This document shows, piece after piece, positions 25,130 to 33,883 of a stretch of DNA of 64,000 nucleotides. Numbering within the stretch: the first letter of the stretch is position 1; each line of letters opens with the position of its first letter. Source of the stretch: Nocardia vinacea (GTDB lineage: Bacteria > Actinomycetota > Actinomycetes > Mycobacteriales > Mycobacteriaceae); contig NZ_CP109149.1 in assembly GCF_035920345.1 (NCBI RefSeq), positions 8,246,001 to 8,310,000 on the forward strand, written 5' to 3'. The position numbers and the translations under genes were made by a program. The notes under the pieces are model-generated. The model was given only the letters and a program-made list of their open reading frames with translations. It was not told the DNA's origin and did not search any database.

Positions 25130-25650
25130 AGAGTGCGGTGCCTCCAACGTCGTTGATGGACCCGGTTGCAAGTCCGAGGCAGGCGACGTGGATGTAAATG
25201 CCCAGGTGGCTGCGCTTTGCTGCTCCAAATAGCTCGCGCGGGGCCCGCCGCCGGGAACCTGAACCGATCTGTTCTGGACTCTAATCCCCTCGCAATCGCG
25301 GAACTAATTCGGCAGGCCGTGCGTTGCGCTACAGTCGAGCGAGTTAGGTTTACCTTTCTTGATGTGTAAAGGGTTGCGCTGCTGCCCCTGCGCGGGCAAG
25401 TACGGCTGGGTTCCCGAGGGGCTGCCGATATCAGACTGCGACTGAAAAATCTTGTGCGACAAGGCAATTCAAGTTATGTGCAATGTCTATTTGTCGAACT
25501 AGCGGTTTCCGGTCGGCGCCGGGGCTCTCAGTTCGATGCGCCGAATTGTGAGCGTCGGCAATGTGGAAAATGTCTCATTCGACGGGCGATAACCTACTCA
25601 TCGGTAACAGAAAAGTATCGCAGATTCAGGTCCGCTACAGCCGAATCTCG
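25130..25650. promoter_or_regulatory. sdh operon upstream region
   Basis: 521 bp without a credible gene; holds the sdhCDAB promoter. TTAGGTTTACCTTT at 25344-25357 partly matches a DtxR/IdeR iron box (AGGT..ACCT arms) but lies about 215 bp from the sdhC start. No riboswitch or tRNA recognised. Confidence 0.4.
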
Positions 25651-27081
25651 CTACGACGTCCATCGGTGTCGTTCCAGCAACCGAGTCATGAGTTCGCGGT
25701 CCGCGGGACGCCCCGCGCCCGTCACGGCGACCAGGACCGTGCGTTCGGCGGTCCCGGCGTTGGGTGAACCCGAAGCCATCTGCGACCAGTGATAGCGCAC
25801 CTGAGCCTCGATGAAAGCGCGGTCGCTGCCCGCATCGCAGAGCAGCACCGCGCGATTGATCGGAAAGCGGTCGATCACCCGCTGCAGTTCGAACTGTGTT
25901 CCGGTGTTGGCCGGGACATATCCCGACAGATCGACCGCCACCAGGTCGACTTTCGCCAACAGCAGGTCGACCGCGCTCTTCCAGAAACTGCCGTGGCACA
26001 GCAGTGCGCGAACGGGGTAGCTACCCGCCGGATCGTTCACGCGTTCGGGCATATTAGTGATCCCGGTCAGCCGGTGCTTACCCGGCGGCAGCGGCTCGGA
26101 TCCGAATCCGGCGAGCGCGGTACGGAAGGTGCGCGGCGAAGCGGCGAACATGGTGCGTATCGCGTTGTCGGCCCGCGCTCGGGCAACCTCCGCCGGGCTG
26201 ACCGAACCCGAGCTACGCAGAATGTAGACATAGCCGAATTCACGCCACGCGCCGTGCAGGAAATTGCGGACTCTGGCCTGGTTCTCGAACAGTCGCAGAT
26301 AGGCGATCTTCAGCGGCGGTGATTTGAACACGTTGCGCGCGGCCGACACCACGGTCAGCCGGTAGTCGACCGACTTCGGTTTGACGAACTGCACTCGCAA
26401 CGGGGGAATCTCGGATGCGCGAACGTAGCGCGGATCGGGACCGAGCTGACTGAGCGCCGCGGCGTATGCCGGGTCACCGGACCACTTTTCGGCGATATAC
26501 GCCGCGTACCAGCGGCGCCAGCGTGGTAGCGCGAACGCGATGATGACCACCGATATGGCCGCGAGTACCGCGACCATCGGCACCACCGCCTCCGGAGCAT
26601 CGCGCAGCGTGCCATCGGGGTCCTCGGTCTGCACGCCGAACAGCAGCACCGCAATGATCAGACCGATCGGAATCACGACCCACCGCACCCGCCGCAGCGC
26701 CACCTGACGGTGCCCCCGGATCGCTCGCAACTCGTTCAGATGCGCCTCGAGCGGCGGCACCAAAAGCGCGGCGCGGTCGGGATGGCGGTCGACCTTGCGG
26801 CGCACCCGATGCGCGCTGTACCAGGCATGCCAGTTGCGCGCCCCTTCCGAGCCGCGTTCCCACAGCCCGAACCCGCACATGGGCGCCAGCAACAGCACGA
26901 ACTGACGCCATGTCGACAAGGGCACCTGCGGCATACCGCTGTACAGAAAATCCGGTGCCAAGAAGATCAGTCCGATGAGTGCCGCGGCCCACGGCAGCGC
27001 AAGTGCGGTGTTGCCGAGCCCGGACCACAGTGCCTTCGATTCCGTCGCGCGCACACGTTGTCGAAGGTCCTCCGCGGTCAT
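25651..27081 (-). CDS. four-helix membrane protein with cytosolic signalling-like domain
   Basis: 476 aa. Membrane helices at about 20-45, 58-76, 134-152 and 165-187. The cytosolic C-terminal half has two blocks: KIAYLRLFENQARVRNFLHG, then VDLVAVDLSGYVPANTGTQF followed by ELQRVIDRFPINRAVLLCDA, an alternating strand/helix fold reminiscent of TIR or flavodoxin-like sensor domains. ASGSPNAGTAERTVLVAVTG follows. I do not recognise a named family. It starts 7 bp after a two-helix SLATT/RipA-like gene, so they form one module. Membrane-associated sensor or effector is an inference. Confidence 0.6.
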   Translation of the reverse strand: MTAEDLRQRVRATESKALWSGLGNTALALPWAAALIGLIFLAPDFLYSGMPQVPLSTWRQFVLLLAPMCGFGLWERGSEGARNWHAWYSAHRVRRKVDRHPDRAALLVPPLEAHLNELRAIRGHRQVALRRVRWVVIPIGLIIAVLLFGVQTEDPDGTLRDAPEAVVPMVAVLAAISVVIIAFALPRWRRWYAAYIAEKWSGDPAYAAALSQLGPDPRYVRASEIPPLRVQFVKPKSVDYRLTVVSAARNVFKSPPLKIAYLRLFENQARVRNFLHGAWREFGYVYILRSSGSVSPAEVARARADNAIRTMFAASPRTFRTALAGFGSEPLPPGKHRLTGITNMPERVNDPAGSYPVRALLCHGSFWKSAVDLLLAKVDLVAVDLSGYVPANTGTQFELQRVIDRFPINRAVLLCDAGSDRAFIEAQVRYHWSQMASGSPNAGTAERTVLVAVTGAGRPADRELMTRLLERHRWTS

Positions 27082-27088
27082 GCCGACA

Positions 27089-27655
27089 TCACTTCAGGAC
27101 GGCGACGACATAGGTGATCACGTAGGTGAGCGCGAATATCACCGGCACCCACTGCTCGAGGTGGGTGAGCGGTCGGTAGAGACGCCGGTTTCGGCCCTGA
27201 CCGAGGGCGGTCCACTCCGCACGCCAATACGGTGACGCGGGCAATCGCTCCTCCAGCGCGCCGACGACCTGATATTTGGCCGCATTGAGCTGACGGTAGG
27301 ACCGCAGCAGGTAGTACCAGGCCCCGCACTGCACGACCAGCGCCACTGTCGGGCACACCAGCGTCCACACCGCGCGGCTCGGATGTAGTTGCAGCATCAC
27401 GCCGATGATCGTGAAGGCGCTGGTGTTGAGGGTGAGGAAGAAGCTGTTGGTCAGGCTGCGGCGGGCGCTGATCCGGTCGGCCATCTCGACATACAGCTTG
27501 TACTGTTCGAGCACCGCGTCCTGGTACCGGCCCCCATAGCTTTCTGGCGTGACGTGCGAATTCCACAGGCCGTCACTGATCGGGCTGGACACCGATTCCA
27601 CCTTCCGAAGGGGCCGACGGGAATTCGATGATATCCGAAATCTGTTGCCGCGCAT
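27089..27655 (-). CDS. SLATT/RipA-like two-helix membrane protein
   Basis: 188 aa from ATG 27655; a GTG inside (VESVSSPISDG) is an alternative start. The key region YKLYVEMADRISARRSLTNS then FFLTLNTSAFTIIGVMLQL is the hallmark of the SLATT/RipA-type octameric membrane protein group: a conserved amphipathic segment with R-x-S-x-R-R leading into the first helix. The second helix is at about 98-115, and a third hydrophobic stretch forms the C-terminus. SLATT proteins are predicted pore-forming effectors in nucleotide-signalled conflict systems. Directly followed by a membrane protein with a cytosolic alpha/beta domain. Confidence 0.65.
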   Translation of the reverse strand: MRGNRFRISSNSRRPLRKVESVSSPISDGLWNSHVTPESYGGRYQDAVLEQYKLYVEMADRISARRSLTNSFFLTLNTSAFTIIGVMLQLHPSRAVWTLVCPTVALVVQCGAWYYLLRSYRQLNAAKYQVVGALEERLPASPYWRAEWTALGQGRNRRLYRPLTHLEQWVPVIFALTYVITYVVAVLK

Positions 27656-27785
27656 CGGGATCTGGTCAGGCTCACGATCAGGCGTGGGTCGAGCTGGGCG
27701 ACATCGGGCAGGGACGGGAGAATTCGACCAGCCGAGTCGCCCGCCATACCGAAACCGCCCCTCGACCACGGAAGGTAGCGAACAC

Positions 27786-28181
27786 GTGGATATCGACTGG
27801 AAACTATTACGGACCAGCGCATATGAGGTGATGCAGCGGGCGTACGCGCCGTATTCTCGATTCCCGGTCGGGGCGGCCGGGCTGGTCGACGGCCGAGTGG
27901 TCGTCGGGTGCAACGTGGAGAATGTTTCCTATGGACTAGGTCTGTGCGCCGAATGCGTACTGGTCGGGAACCTATTCGCGGGCGGCGGTGGCCGGTTGCT
28001 CGCGCTCTCGGTCACCGATTCCCGCGGCGAAGTCCTGATGCCCTGTGGGCGTTGCCGACAGCTGCTCTACGAACACGGCGGGCCCGATCTTCTGGTGGAC
28101 CACAAGACCGGACCCGTGCCGCTACGAACCCTGTTGCCCGACGCCTTCGGACCCGACGATCTGGACGCAGGGCAGACCTAG
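27786..28181 (+). CDS. cdd: cytidine deaminase
   Basis: 131 aa from GTG 27786 with a GGAAGG ribosome site. Homotetramer-type zinc enzyme: CAE (C54, catalytic E56) and PCGRC (C87, C90). SRFPVGAAGLVDGRVVVGCN and VENVSYGL are the substrate-binding segments. Deaminates (deoxy)cytidine to (deoxy)uridine for pyrimidine salvage, feeding the deoA product downstream. In mycobacteria cdd-deoA-add form a block; here 700 bp of decayed small genes separate cdd from deoA. Confidence 0.95.
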   Translation: MDIDWKLLRTSAYEVMQRAYAPYSRFPVGAAGLVDGRVVVGCNVENVSYGLGLCAECVLVGNLFAGGGGRLLALSVTDSRGEVLMPCGRCRQLLYEHGGPDLLVDHKTGPVPLRTLLPDAFGPDDLDAGQT

Positions 28182-28276
28182 ATCGTCCTTTCGCCGAACG
28201 ATGCGTCGATTCCGGCTTCCGTCGGCATCTCCACATCGGTGAGCTGAATCGGCGGTAGTCCCATCCGTTCCGTCAT
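28178..28276 (-). CDS. 32-residue peptide frame downstream of decayed small genes
   Basis: ATG 28276 follows the stop of the upstream small gene by 8 bp, with the same GAGGGC leader the other copies have. Sequence MTERMGLPPIQLTDVEMPTE then AGIDASFGERTI. The IQLTDVEMPTEAGIDA part resembles the C-terminal ITVTTEAEIDAVLEEDC of the copies, so it may be a truncated third paralogue. Overlaps the cdd stop on the opposite strand. Weak support. Confidence 0.3.
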   Translation of the reverse strand: MTERMGLPPIQLTDVEMPTEAGIDASFGERTI

Positions 28277-28284
28277 GGTTGCCC

Positions 28285-28555
28285 TCAGCAGTCTTCTACG
28301 ATGACGGCGTCGACCTCATCGTCGGTCGGCATGCTGATCGCAGGTGTGTCGACCGGGCGGATCCCGAGGTGTTCGGCGATGAGCTTCACGTTTTGCCCCA
28401 CGCCGTTTGCATGTGCGGTGACACGTTCGGCCCAGATCTCGGGTCCGGTGACTCGGTCGCGTGAGTCCGAGCTGGGGTTCGCCGTAGCCTTCCTCGATAT
28501 CGGTGACTTGTGCTTCCAGCTTCGTCATGCGGCGATCGATGTGAGCGGATGTCAT
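28285..28555 (-). pseudogene. small coiled-coil protein, copy 1, frameshifted
   Basis: ATG 28555 reads MTSAHIDRRMTKLEAQVTDI then EEGYGEPQLGLTR; the C-terminal half continues in another frame as RVTGPEIWAERVTAHANGVG, KLIAEHLGIRPVDTPAISMP and DDEVDAVIVEDC, stop at 28285. Comparison with copy 2 shows one extra G in ctcGGtcgcg (28455-28456). Without it the gene encodes 89 aa: an N-terminal coiled coil and a C-terminal conserved E-D-C end. Family unknown. Confidence 0.65.
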
Positions 28556-28566
28556 GGTGGTCGCCC

Positions 28567-28805
28567 TCAGCAGTCTTCTTCGAGAACGGCGTCGATTTCG
28601 GCTTCGGTTGTGACCGTGATCTGCGAGATTGCATCGGTGGGGACGCCGAGGTGTTCGAGGATGCGACAGAAGCTTCGTTTTTGGACGATTTCGATTGCGG
28701 TGACTCGTCGCGTGAGCTCCAACTGGGACTCACGGGAAGCGCTCTTCGACCTCGCGGACGCGGGCCTCGAGATCCATCACACGGCGGTCCAGGTGTGTGC
28801 GTCAT
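28567..28805 (-). pseudogene. small coiled-coil protein, copy 2, frameshifted
   Basis: Tandem paralogue of the copy at 28285-28555. The N-half reads HLDRRVMDLEARVREVEERF then P-stop; the C-half in another frame reads RESQLELTRRVTAIEIVQKR, ILEHLGVPTDAISQ, TEAEIDAVLEEDC. The indel lies at the end of the coiled coil, a different place from copy 1, and the ATG region is also out of phase. So the two copies decayed independently. Confidence 0.6.
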
Positions 28806-28899
28806 TGCTCCCCAACATCGACTCGATGATGCGCAGAGGCTGTCGGAGGCCACCGACAAGTTCCAGGGGGCGAGTGTGTCACGTGCCAGACTTGCCGGT

Positions 28900-30186
28900 G
28901 TGACGGCAGTGGACGCGGTTTCGATCATTACGACCAAGCGGGACGGCGGGGAGCTGTCGGATGCGCAGATCGATTGGGTGGTGGATGGATTCACCAAGGG
29001 GGCGGTGGCCGACGAGCAGATGGCGGCCTTGGCGATGGCCATCGTGTGGCGGGGGATGACGCGACGGGAGACCGCGCGGTGGACGAATGCCATGATCGCG
29101 TCGGGTCGTCGGATGGACTTCACCGATCTGCCGCGGCCGACGGTGGACAAGCATTCGACCGGCGGGGTGGGGGACAAGATCACACTGCCGCTGGCGCCAT
29201 TGGTCGCGGCGTGTGGGGCCGTCGTGCCGCAGCTTTCCGGGCGCGGGTTGGGGCATACCGGCGGGACGCTGGACAAGCTGGAGGCGATCCCGGGATGGCG
29301 GGCCGACGTGCCGGTGGCGCAGATGCGGGAGATCCTGTCGGATCCCGGCATCGGCGCGGTGGTGTGCGCGGCGGGTGCTGATCTCGCCCCCGCCGATAAG
29401 CGGCTATACGCGTTGCGCGATGTCACCGGGACCGTCGAATCAATACCACTGATCGCCAGCTCGATCATGAGCAAGAAGATCGCGGAAGGGACCGCCGCGC
29501 TCGTACTCGATGTGAAGGTCGGCTCCGGAGCGTTCCTGAAAACTCTGGACGGTGCGCGCGAATTGGCAACGGCCATGGTCGAACTCGGTACCGATGCCGG
29601 GGTGCGGACGGTGGCATTGCTGACCGCGATGGACACTCCGCTCGGTCGCACCGCGGGCAATGCACTCGAGGTCGCCGAATCTGTGGAGGTGCTCGCGGGC
29701 GGTGGCCCCGCCGACATCGTCGAGTTGACGCTCACCCTTGCCCGCGAGATGGTCGCCCAGGCCGGACTCGATATCGACCCGGCCGACGCCCTCGCCGATG
29801 GTCGCGCAATGGACCATTGGCGCGCCATGATTCAGGCCCAGGGCGGCGATCCAGACGCGCCCCTGCCGCGCGCGAAGCACACCGAAATTATTCGGGCCGA
29901 ACGAGACGGTGTGCTCACCCGCCTCGACGCGATGGCCGTCGGCATCGCCACCTGGCGACTCGGCGCGGGGCGAGCCCGCCAGGGCGACCCCGTCCAATTC
30001 GGCGCAGGCATCGAAATGCACGCCAAGCCAGGCGATTCCGTAACCACAGGCGAACCCCTGCTCACCCTGCACACCGACACCCCGGAAGCCTTCTCCGGCG
30101 CCCTCGCCGCCCTCGAAAACTCCTTCACCATCGGAACCGCGCCCCCACCGCAACCCCCCTTGATCCTGGACCGGATCGCCCCCTGA
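28900..30186 (+). CDS. deoA: thymidine phosphorylase
   Basis: 428 aa from GTG 28900 (no strong ribosome site; GTG 28909 also possible). DAVSIITTKRDGGELSDAQI is the usual start of pyrimidine nucleoside phosphorylases; VDKHSTGGVGDKITLPLAPL is the phosphate-binding signature; VPQLSGRGLGHTGGTLDKLE completes the active site. Length fits E. coli DeoA (440). Converts thymidine or deoxyuridine plus phosphate to base and deoxyribose-1-phosphate. Works with neighbouring cdd, add, deoD and a phosphosugar mutase. Confidence 0.95.
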   Translation: MTAVDAVSIITTKRDGGELSDAQIDWVVDGFTKGAVADEQMAALAMAIVWRGMTRRETARWTNAMIASGRRMDFTDLPRPTVDKHSTGGVGDKITLPLAPLVAACGAVVPQLSGRGLGHTGGTLDKLEAIPGWRADVPVAQMREILSDPGIGAVVCAAGADLAPADKRLYALRDVTGTVESIPLIASSIMSKKIAEGTAALVLDVKVGSGAFLKTLDGARELATAMVELGTDAGVRTVALLTAMDTPLGRTAGNALEVAESVEVLAGGGPADIVELTLTLAREMVAQAGLDIDPADALADGRAMDHWRAMIQAQGGDPDAPLPRAKHTEIIRAERDGVLTRLDAMAVGIATWRLGAGRARQGDPVQFGAGIEMHAKPGDSVTTGEPLLTLHTDTPEAFSGALAALENSFTIGTAPPPQPPLILDRIAP

Positions 30187-30706
30187 CACCTCAGCCCGCC
30201 ACCGCACCCGAGTTCGCCCGGCGCGCGAGTTCGCCCGGCACCTGAGTTCGCCCGGCACCTGAGTTCGCCCGGCGCGCGATCTCACCTGCTCCGCATGGAC
30301 TCGCGCTGGTCCGCATGAACTCGGCTGCCATGCGCGGACTCGCGCTGTCCGCGCGAATCCATCCGGCCCGCATGAGCTCGCTCGTCGCCCTCCGATCAAC
30401 TGGCAACCCGCATGCGTGGCGCGAAAACTCTGTGCGCTGGTGTATGCCGTCCACTCATCGAACGACTGCTACACGTCGAGTATGAAGGCGAGTCGATCGC
30501 ACCGACGTGGTGGGTAAAAGGTTTGCGGCAAGCAGGCAGGAAACCGACCGCTACGTTAATTCTTGGCTGGTTAAACGGGTTTTCCGGTACTCGAGATGTG
30601 GCAATCGGCTACTCGAGCAGGGACATTGCGGGTTATGTCTCGGATGGGGGTGGCGGAGAGCGCAATCACAGCCGCATGAACGGGTCCGTGCGGCTAACGT
30701 GTGGTC
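30187..30706. other. intergenic region deoA/add
   Basis: 520 bp. The left part is repeat-derived (17-bp tandem repeat and its decayed extension to about 30400). The remainder has a 148-codon open frame from 30412, but its second half shadows add in another frame and the composition is unconvincing. It must contain the add promoter. Confidence 0.4.
30210..30277. repeat. 17-bp tandem repeat, four copies
   Basis: Four head-to-tail units of GAGTTCGCCCGGCRCST (period 17), at 30210, 30227, 30244 and 30261, just after deoA. Degenerate related runs (actcgcgctg, catgaactcgg) continue to about 30400. Period not divisible by 3, so non-coding. Confidence 0.85.
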
Positions 30707-31804
30707 ATGACAGGACCGATGCCTTTGACCCTTGCCTCGATCCGCCAAGCTCCCAAGGCGCTGCTGCACGATCATCTCGACGGTGGTCTGCGGCCCGCGA
30801 CGGTTTTGGAGCTCGCCGCCGATTGCGGTTACGACGACCTACCCGCCGACAATGAGACCGAGCTGGCGGCGTGGTTCCGCGATGCGGCCGACAGCGGCTC
30901 GCTCGAGCTCTATCTGGAAACCTTCGCGCACACCGTCGCGGTAATGCAGACCCCCGAGGGCCTGCGCCGCGTGGCTCGGGAATGTGCGGAAGACCTCGCC
31001 GCCGACAGCGTGGTCTATGCCGAAGTGCGCTTCGCTCCCGAACAGCATCTCGAGCGCGGCCTGACCCTGGACGAGGTGGTCGAGCACACCCTCGCCGGAT
31101 TCCGCGAGGGTGCCTCGGCCGCGGCCGAGGCCGGTCGCCCGATCGTGGTGATCTGCCTGCTCACCGCCATGCGGCATGCGGCCCGTTCGCGCGAGATCGC
31201 CGAACTCGCGGTGCGGTGGCGCGACCGTGGCGTCGGTGGTTTCGATATCGCGGGCGCGGAAGCGGGCTTCCCGCCCAGCCGTCACCTGGACGCCTTCGAA
31301 TACATGCGAGCCAATAGCGCGCATTTCACCATTCACGCGGGTGAGGCGTTCGGGCTGCCGTCCATCCACGAGGCGCTGGCGTTCTGCGGCTGCGATCGAC
31401 TCGGCCACGGTGTGCGGATCACCGACGACATCACCGTTCCCGGCGCGGTCGAGGACGCGCAACTCGGACTGGTCGCGAACTATGTGCGGGATATGCGAAT
31501 TCCGCTCGAGCTCTGTCCCTCGTCGAATGTGCAGACCGGCGCGGTCCCCTCACTCGACAAGCATCCGTTCGACCTGCTGGCGCGGCTGCGTTTCCGTGTC
31601 ACAGTCAATACCGACAACCGCCTGATGAGCGACACCAGCATGAGCCAGGAGATGCTCAAGCTGGTCGACACCTTCGGTTACGGCTGGAGCGACCTCGAAC
31701 GCTTCACCATCAACGCGATGAAGTCCGCGTTCATCCCGTTCCCCGAACGCCTGCGCATCATCGACGACATCATCAAGCCCGGTTACGCCGTCCTGCTCGG
31801 CTAG
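30707..31804 (+). CDS. add: adenosine deaminase
   Basis: 365 aa from ATG 30707 (GTG 30701 just upstream). Zinc TIM-barrel: [10 protein letters not shown] (H21, H23), HAGEAFG with metal His and catalytic Glu, [10 protein letters not shown] with catalytic His, and VTVNTDNR for the metal Asp. Hydrolyses adenosine or deoxyadenosine to inosine, which the purine nucleoside phosphorylase at 38073 can cleave. Ends 3 bp from a converging gene. Confidence 0.96.
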   Translation: MTGPMPLTLASIRQAPKALLHDHLDGGLRPATVLELAADCGYDDLPADNETELAAWFRDAADSGSLELYLETFAHTVAVMQTPEGLRRVARECAEDLAADSVVYAEVRFAPEQHLERGLTLDEVVEHTLAGFREGASAAAEAGRPIVVICLLTAMRHAARSREIAELAVRWRDRGVGGFDIAGAEAGFPPSRHLDAFEYMRANSAHFTIHAGEAFGLPSIHEALAFCGCDRLGHGVRITDDITVPGAVEDAQLGLVANYVRDMRIPLELCPSSNVQTGAVPSLDKHPFDLLARLRFRVTVNTDNRLMSDTSMSQEMLKLVDTFGYGWSDLERFTINAMKSAFIPFPERLRIIDDIIKPGYAVLLG

Positions 31805-31807
31805 CCC

Positions 31808-33082
31808 CTACTTCTCCTGTATGAGCCTGGACTCGAAGTTGCGCTCCAGGTCCCGCCAGCTCTGGGCCTCCGCGGTGAACGGCGGGTTCGGGGCCAGGCG
31901 GGTCGGGTCCGGGTTCAGCAGGTAGGAGACGTACCAGCCGAGTGGGGTGGACTGCGCAAGCGCCTGCTCCACCGTGTCGTCGTCGGCGTAATCGGCTGCG
32001 TCGGTGAACAATTCGACCACCAGATCGAGCTGTTCGATATCGACCGCCTCCGGGCCCTCGCCCAGGTCGTCGGCGAGCCCGGGCAGCACGTAGACGTTCT
32101 CGTCGGTCACCTCGACCTCGAGCGAACCGTCGACGGCGGCGGTCTGTACATCGGTGTAGGTGCTCACCCGCGCCAGCTCGTGCTCATGGTCATCGGCCAG
32201 GTACCGGGCCAGCGCACGCTCGGAGCCGAATACGGTGATGGATCCGTCCTTGCCGAGGAAGATCGGCTCGTCATCGAGGTAGCAGCGCAGCGTGAAGTAG
32301 GTGCCGTCGGAGGTGACGATCTTGACCGGGTCGATGCCGACCTCGTGCCAGAACGACTCGTCTTCCTCGTCCTCCTCCTCGTCTTCTTCCTCGTCCTCGT
32401 CGTCCGCATCGAGGTCGACGGATTCGAACTCCTCGTCCTCCTCGCTGTCGGCCGCGTCATCGGCGTCGACGACGTTCTCCTCCGCAGCGAGCAGTTCGGC
32501 TTCAGCGACCGCGACCGCCTCGGCATCGACCTCAGGGGTCTGCACGACGGAGTCGATGGCGTCGAGGACATCGTCCCAGCCCTTGGCGATGGCGGCGCCG
32601 ATCTGATCCCACAGCTCCTCGCCGTCGCGCCCGACGAAGGCGCTCACGCCGCTGGCCAGCGCGCCCACCACCGGATGGGAGCCGAAGAACTTGGTCACTG
32701 TCTCCAGTTCGCACACCTCACCGATGTTGCGCACCATGCTGAGCGTGTCGTCGAGCTCGGCGATGGTGTCGACATCGGGATCGTTCGCGACCAGCTCCGG
32801 CACCCCGACCAGATCGAAGGTGAAGTTCTCCTCCGGCTCCAGTTCGACCGCCGACAGCCCGGCCACGACCTTCCACGCCGGATGGTCCACGAGATCGTTA
32901 TCGGAGCTGGTCCGGATGAATGCGGCCAGCTCCGCAACGGTCTCGAAACCGTAGAGGGAGTCCTCGTGTCCGAGGAACGCCTCCCACTCGTCATCACCGT
33001 CGCGCCAGCGCGGTGCCCACAGGGTGACGAGATCGCCGTCGGTCAGGCCGAGCTCGATCGGGACGATGTCTCCAGAAGCCAT
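31808..33082 (-). CDS. acidic conserved protein (Rv3311-like, often called primosomal protein)
   Basis: 424 aa. Two related alpha/beta halves (residues 1-125 and 245-345), each with a strand pattern such as LVTLWAPRWRDGDDEWEAFL and YFTLRCYLDDEPIFLGKDGS, joined by an extremely acidic linker with runs of Glu/Asp (about 210-243). No signal peptide. The function is unknown; the primosomal label in databases has no visible support here. Position between add and upp matches M. tuberculosis Rv3311. Confidence 0.75.
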   Translation of the reverse strand: MASGDIVPIELGLTDGDLVTLWAPRWRDGDDEWEAFLGHEDSLYGFETVAELAAFIRTSSDNDLVDHPAWKVVAGLSAVELEPEENFTFDLVGVPELVANDPDVDTIAELDDTLSMVRNIGEVCELETVTKFFGSHPVVGALASGVSAFVGRDGEELWDQIGAAIAKGWDDVLDAIDSVVQTPEVDAEAVAVAEAELLAAEENVVDADDAADSEEDEEFESVDLDADDEDEEEDEEEDEEDESFWHEVGIDPVKIVTSDGTYFTLRCYLDDEPIFLGKDGSITVFGSERALARYLADDHEHELARVSTYTDVQTAAVDGSLEVEVTDENVYVLPGLADDLGEGPEAVDIEQLDLVVELFTDAADYADDDTVEQALAQSTPLGWYVSYLLNPDPTRLAPNPPFTAEAQSWRDLERNFESRLIQEK

Positions 33083-33108
33083 GTGCGGAAGCCTATCGAC
33101 CTTCCGAG

Positions 33109-33456
33109 TCAGTGACTATCCGGCCCGCCCCCAACGCTTCCCCGGGCGCCCTCCGGCGCTACCACGAACGACTCGTTCAGTGTCGCAACGACCTTCGATC
33201 GCTGCGCGCCGGCGTCCTCGGCGGCCTGGCGACAGGCCCATATGATCAGCTGGCCGACCTCGGCGGGCGGCAGTGAGGTGACCGACTCCGACAGGCTCAG
33301 CGCGACCAGGGCACCGTCGCTGTTCACCTCGACGCTGACCGTGCCGTCCTCGGTCCGGAACCGGCCGTGCACCTGCTTGAGGCCGTACAGCGCGGCCTCG
33401 AGTGCTTCCAGTTTCGCCGTCGCGTTGGCGACCAACGCGTCCATCTCAGCACTCAT
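33109..33456 (-). CDS. YbaB/EbfC-family protein (EspL-like)
   Basis: 115 aa from ATG 33456. MSAEMDALVANATAKLEALE helix, then GTVSVEVNSDGALVALSLSE strands and a C-terminal helix, the YbaB nucleoid-protein fold. In ESX-1 loci the YbaB-like EspL occupies such positions near secreted WXG and EspB-type genes; here the NlpC/P60 and EspC-like genes lie upstream on the same strand. Start overlaps the stop of a MIRU-like short frame. Confidence 0.75.
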   Translation of the reverse strand: MSAEMDALVANATAKLEALEAALYGLKQVHGRFRTEDGTVSVEVNSDGALVALSLSESVTSLPPAEVGQLIIWACRQAAEDAGAQRSKVVATLNESFVVAPEGARGSVGGGPDSH

Positions 33457-33536
33457 GCCTGCGCCTCGCTGGCGCTCGGCTCCGGCATGAGCGCTGGAGC
33501 GCCTGTGTTCATGATTCGTTCGCTCCGCTCACTCAA
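33453..33536 (-). repeat. MIRU-like repeat with 27-codon frame between two genes
   Basis: Single 84-bp unit. The TTG start at 33536 overlaps the TGA stop of the upstream gene, and its TGA overlaps the YbaB ATG. It encodes MSERSERIMNTGAPALMPEP then SASEAQA. Same frame and ends as the sdhC/sdhD copies. Remnant of another copy (gtgagcggagcgaacc) sits at 33884-33903 before the upstream gene. Confidence 0.8.
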
Positions 33537-33883
33537 ACTGGCCTCATCCAGCTCGTCGGTCCCGTGTCCGCGTCATCGATCCGGTCCAGTTCGTCCACCG
33601 CGGCCTGGCGCGTCGGCAGGCCGAGCTTGTCCAGGATGTCGGCGGGCATACCCGCCTCGGCGAGCAGTTCGCGGCGGCGGGCTCGGGCGGCGACGGTGGA
33701 GCGCTTGGTCAGTCGCAGGATCTCGTCGGCCAGAGTCTGTGCGCCGTAACGGTATTCGCTGCGCTCGAACTTGATCTCGATCGGCATGCCCTGGTCGGTG
33801 GCACGGACCGAGATGCTGCCCGATCGGTTGGTGCTCGACGCCACCGTGACATTGGGTATCGGTGGGGTCTGGGGCTGGGACAT
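33533..33883 (-). CDS. small ESX-linked hypothetical protein
   Basis: 116 aa, soluble. MSQPQTPPIPNVTVASSTNR, then a strand pair (SISVRATDQGMPIEIKFERS) and a helical half with STVAARARRRELLAEAGMPA. The pattern of strands then helix resembles a divergent YbaB-type or mycobacterial DUF2694-like protein; not certain. Lies between the NlpC/P60 gene and the YbaB gene, same strand, within tens of bases of both. Confidence 0.6.
   Translation of the reverse strand: MSQPQTPPIPNVTVASSTNRSGSISVRATDQGMPIEIKFERSEYRYGAQTLADEILRLTKRSTVAARARRRELLAEAGMPADILDKLGLPTRQAAVDELDRIDDADTGPTSWMRPV

Noticed and set aside
30412..30855. 148-codon plus-strand frame before add
   Set aside because: Its second half overlaps add in another frame and the first half lacks a ribosome site or family match.
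31808..33082. Primosomal function for the acidic 424-aa protein
   Set aside because: No replication-related motif is visible; the name is a database habit, so only conserved protein of unknown role is claimed.
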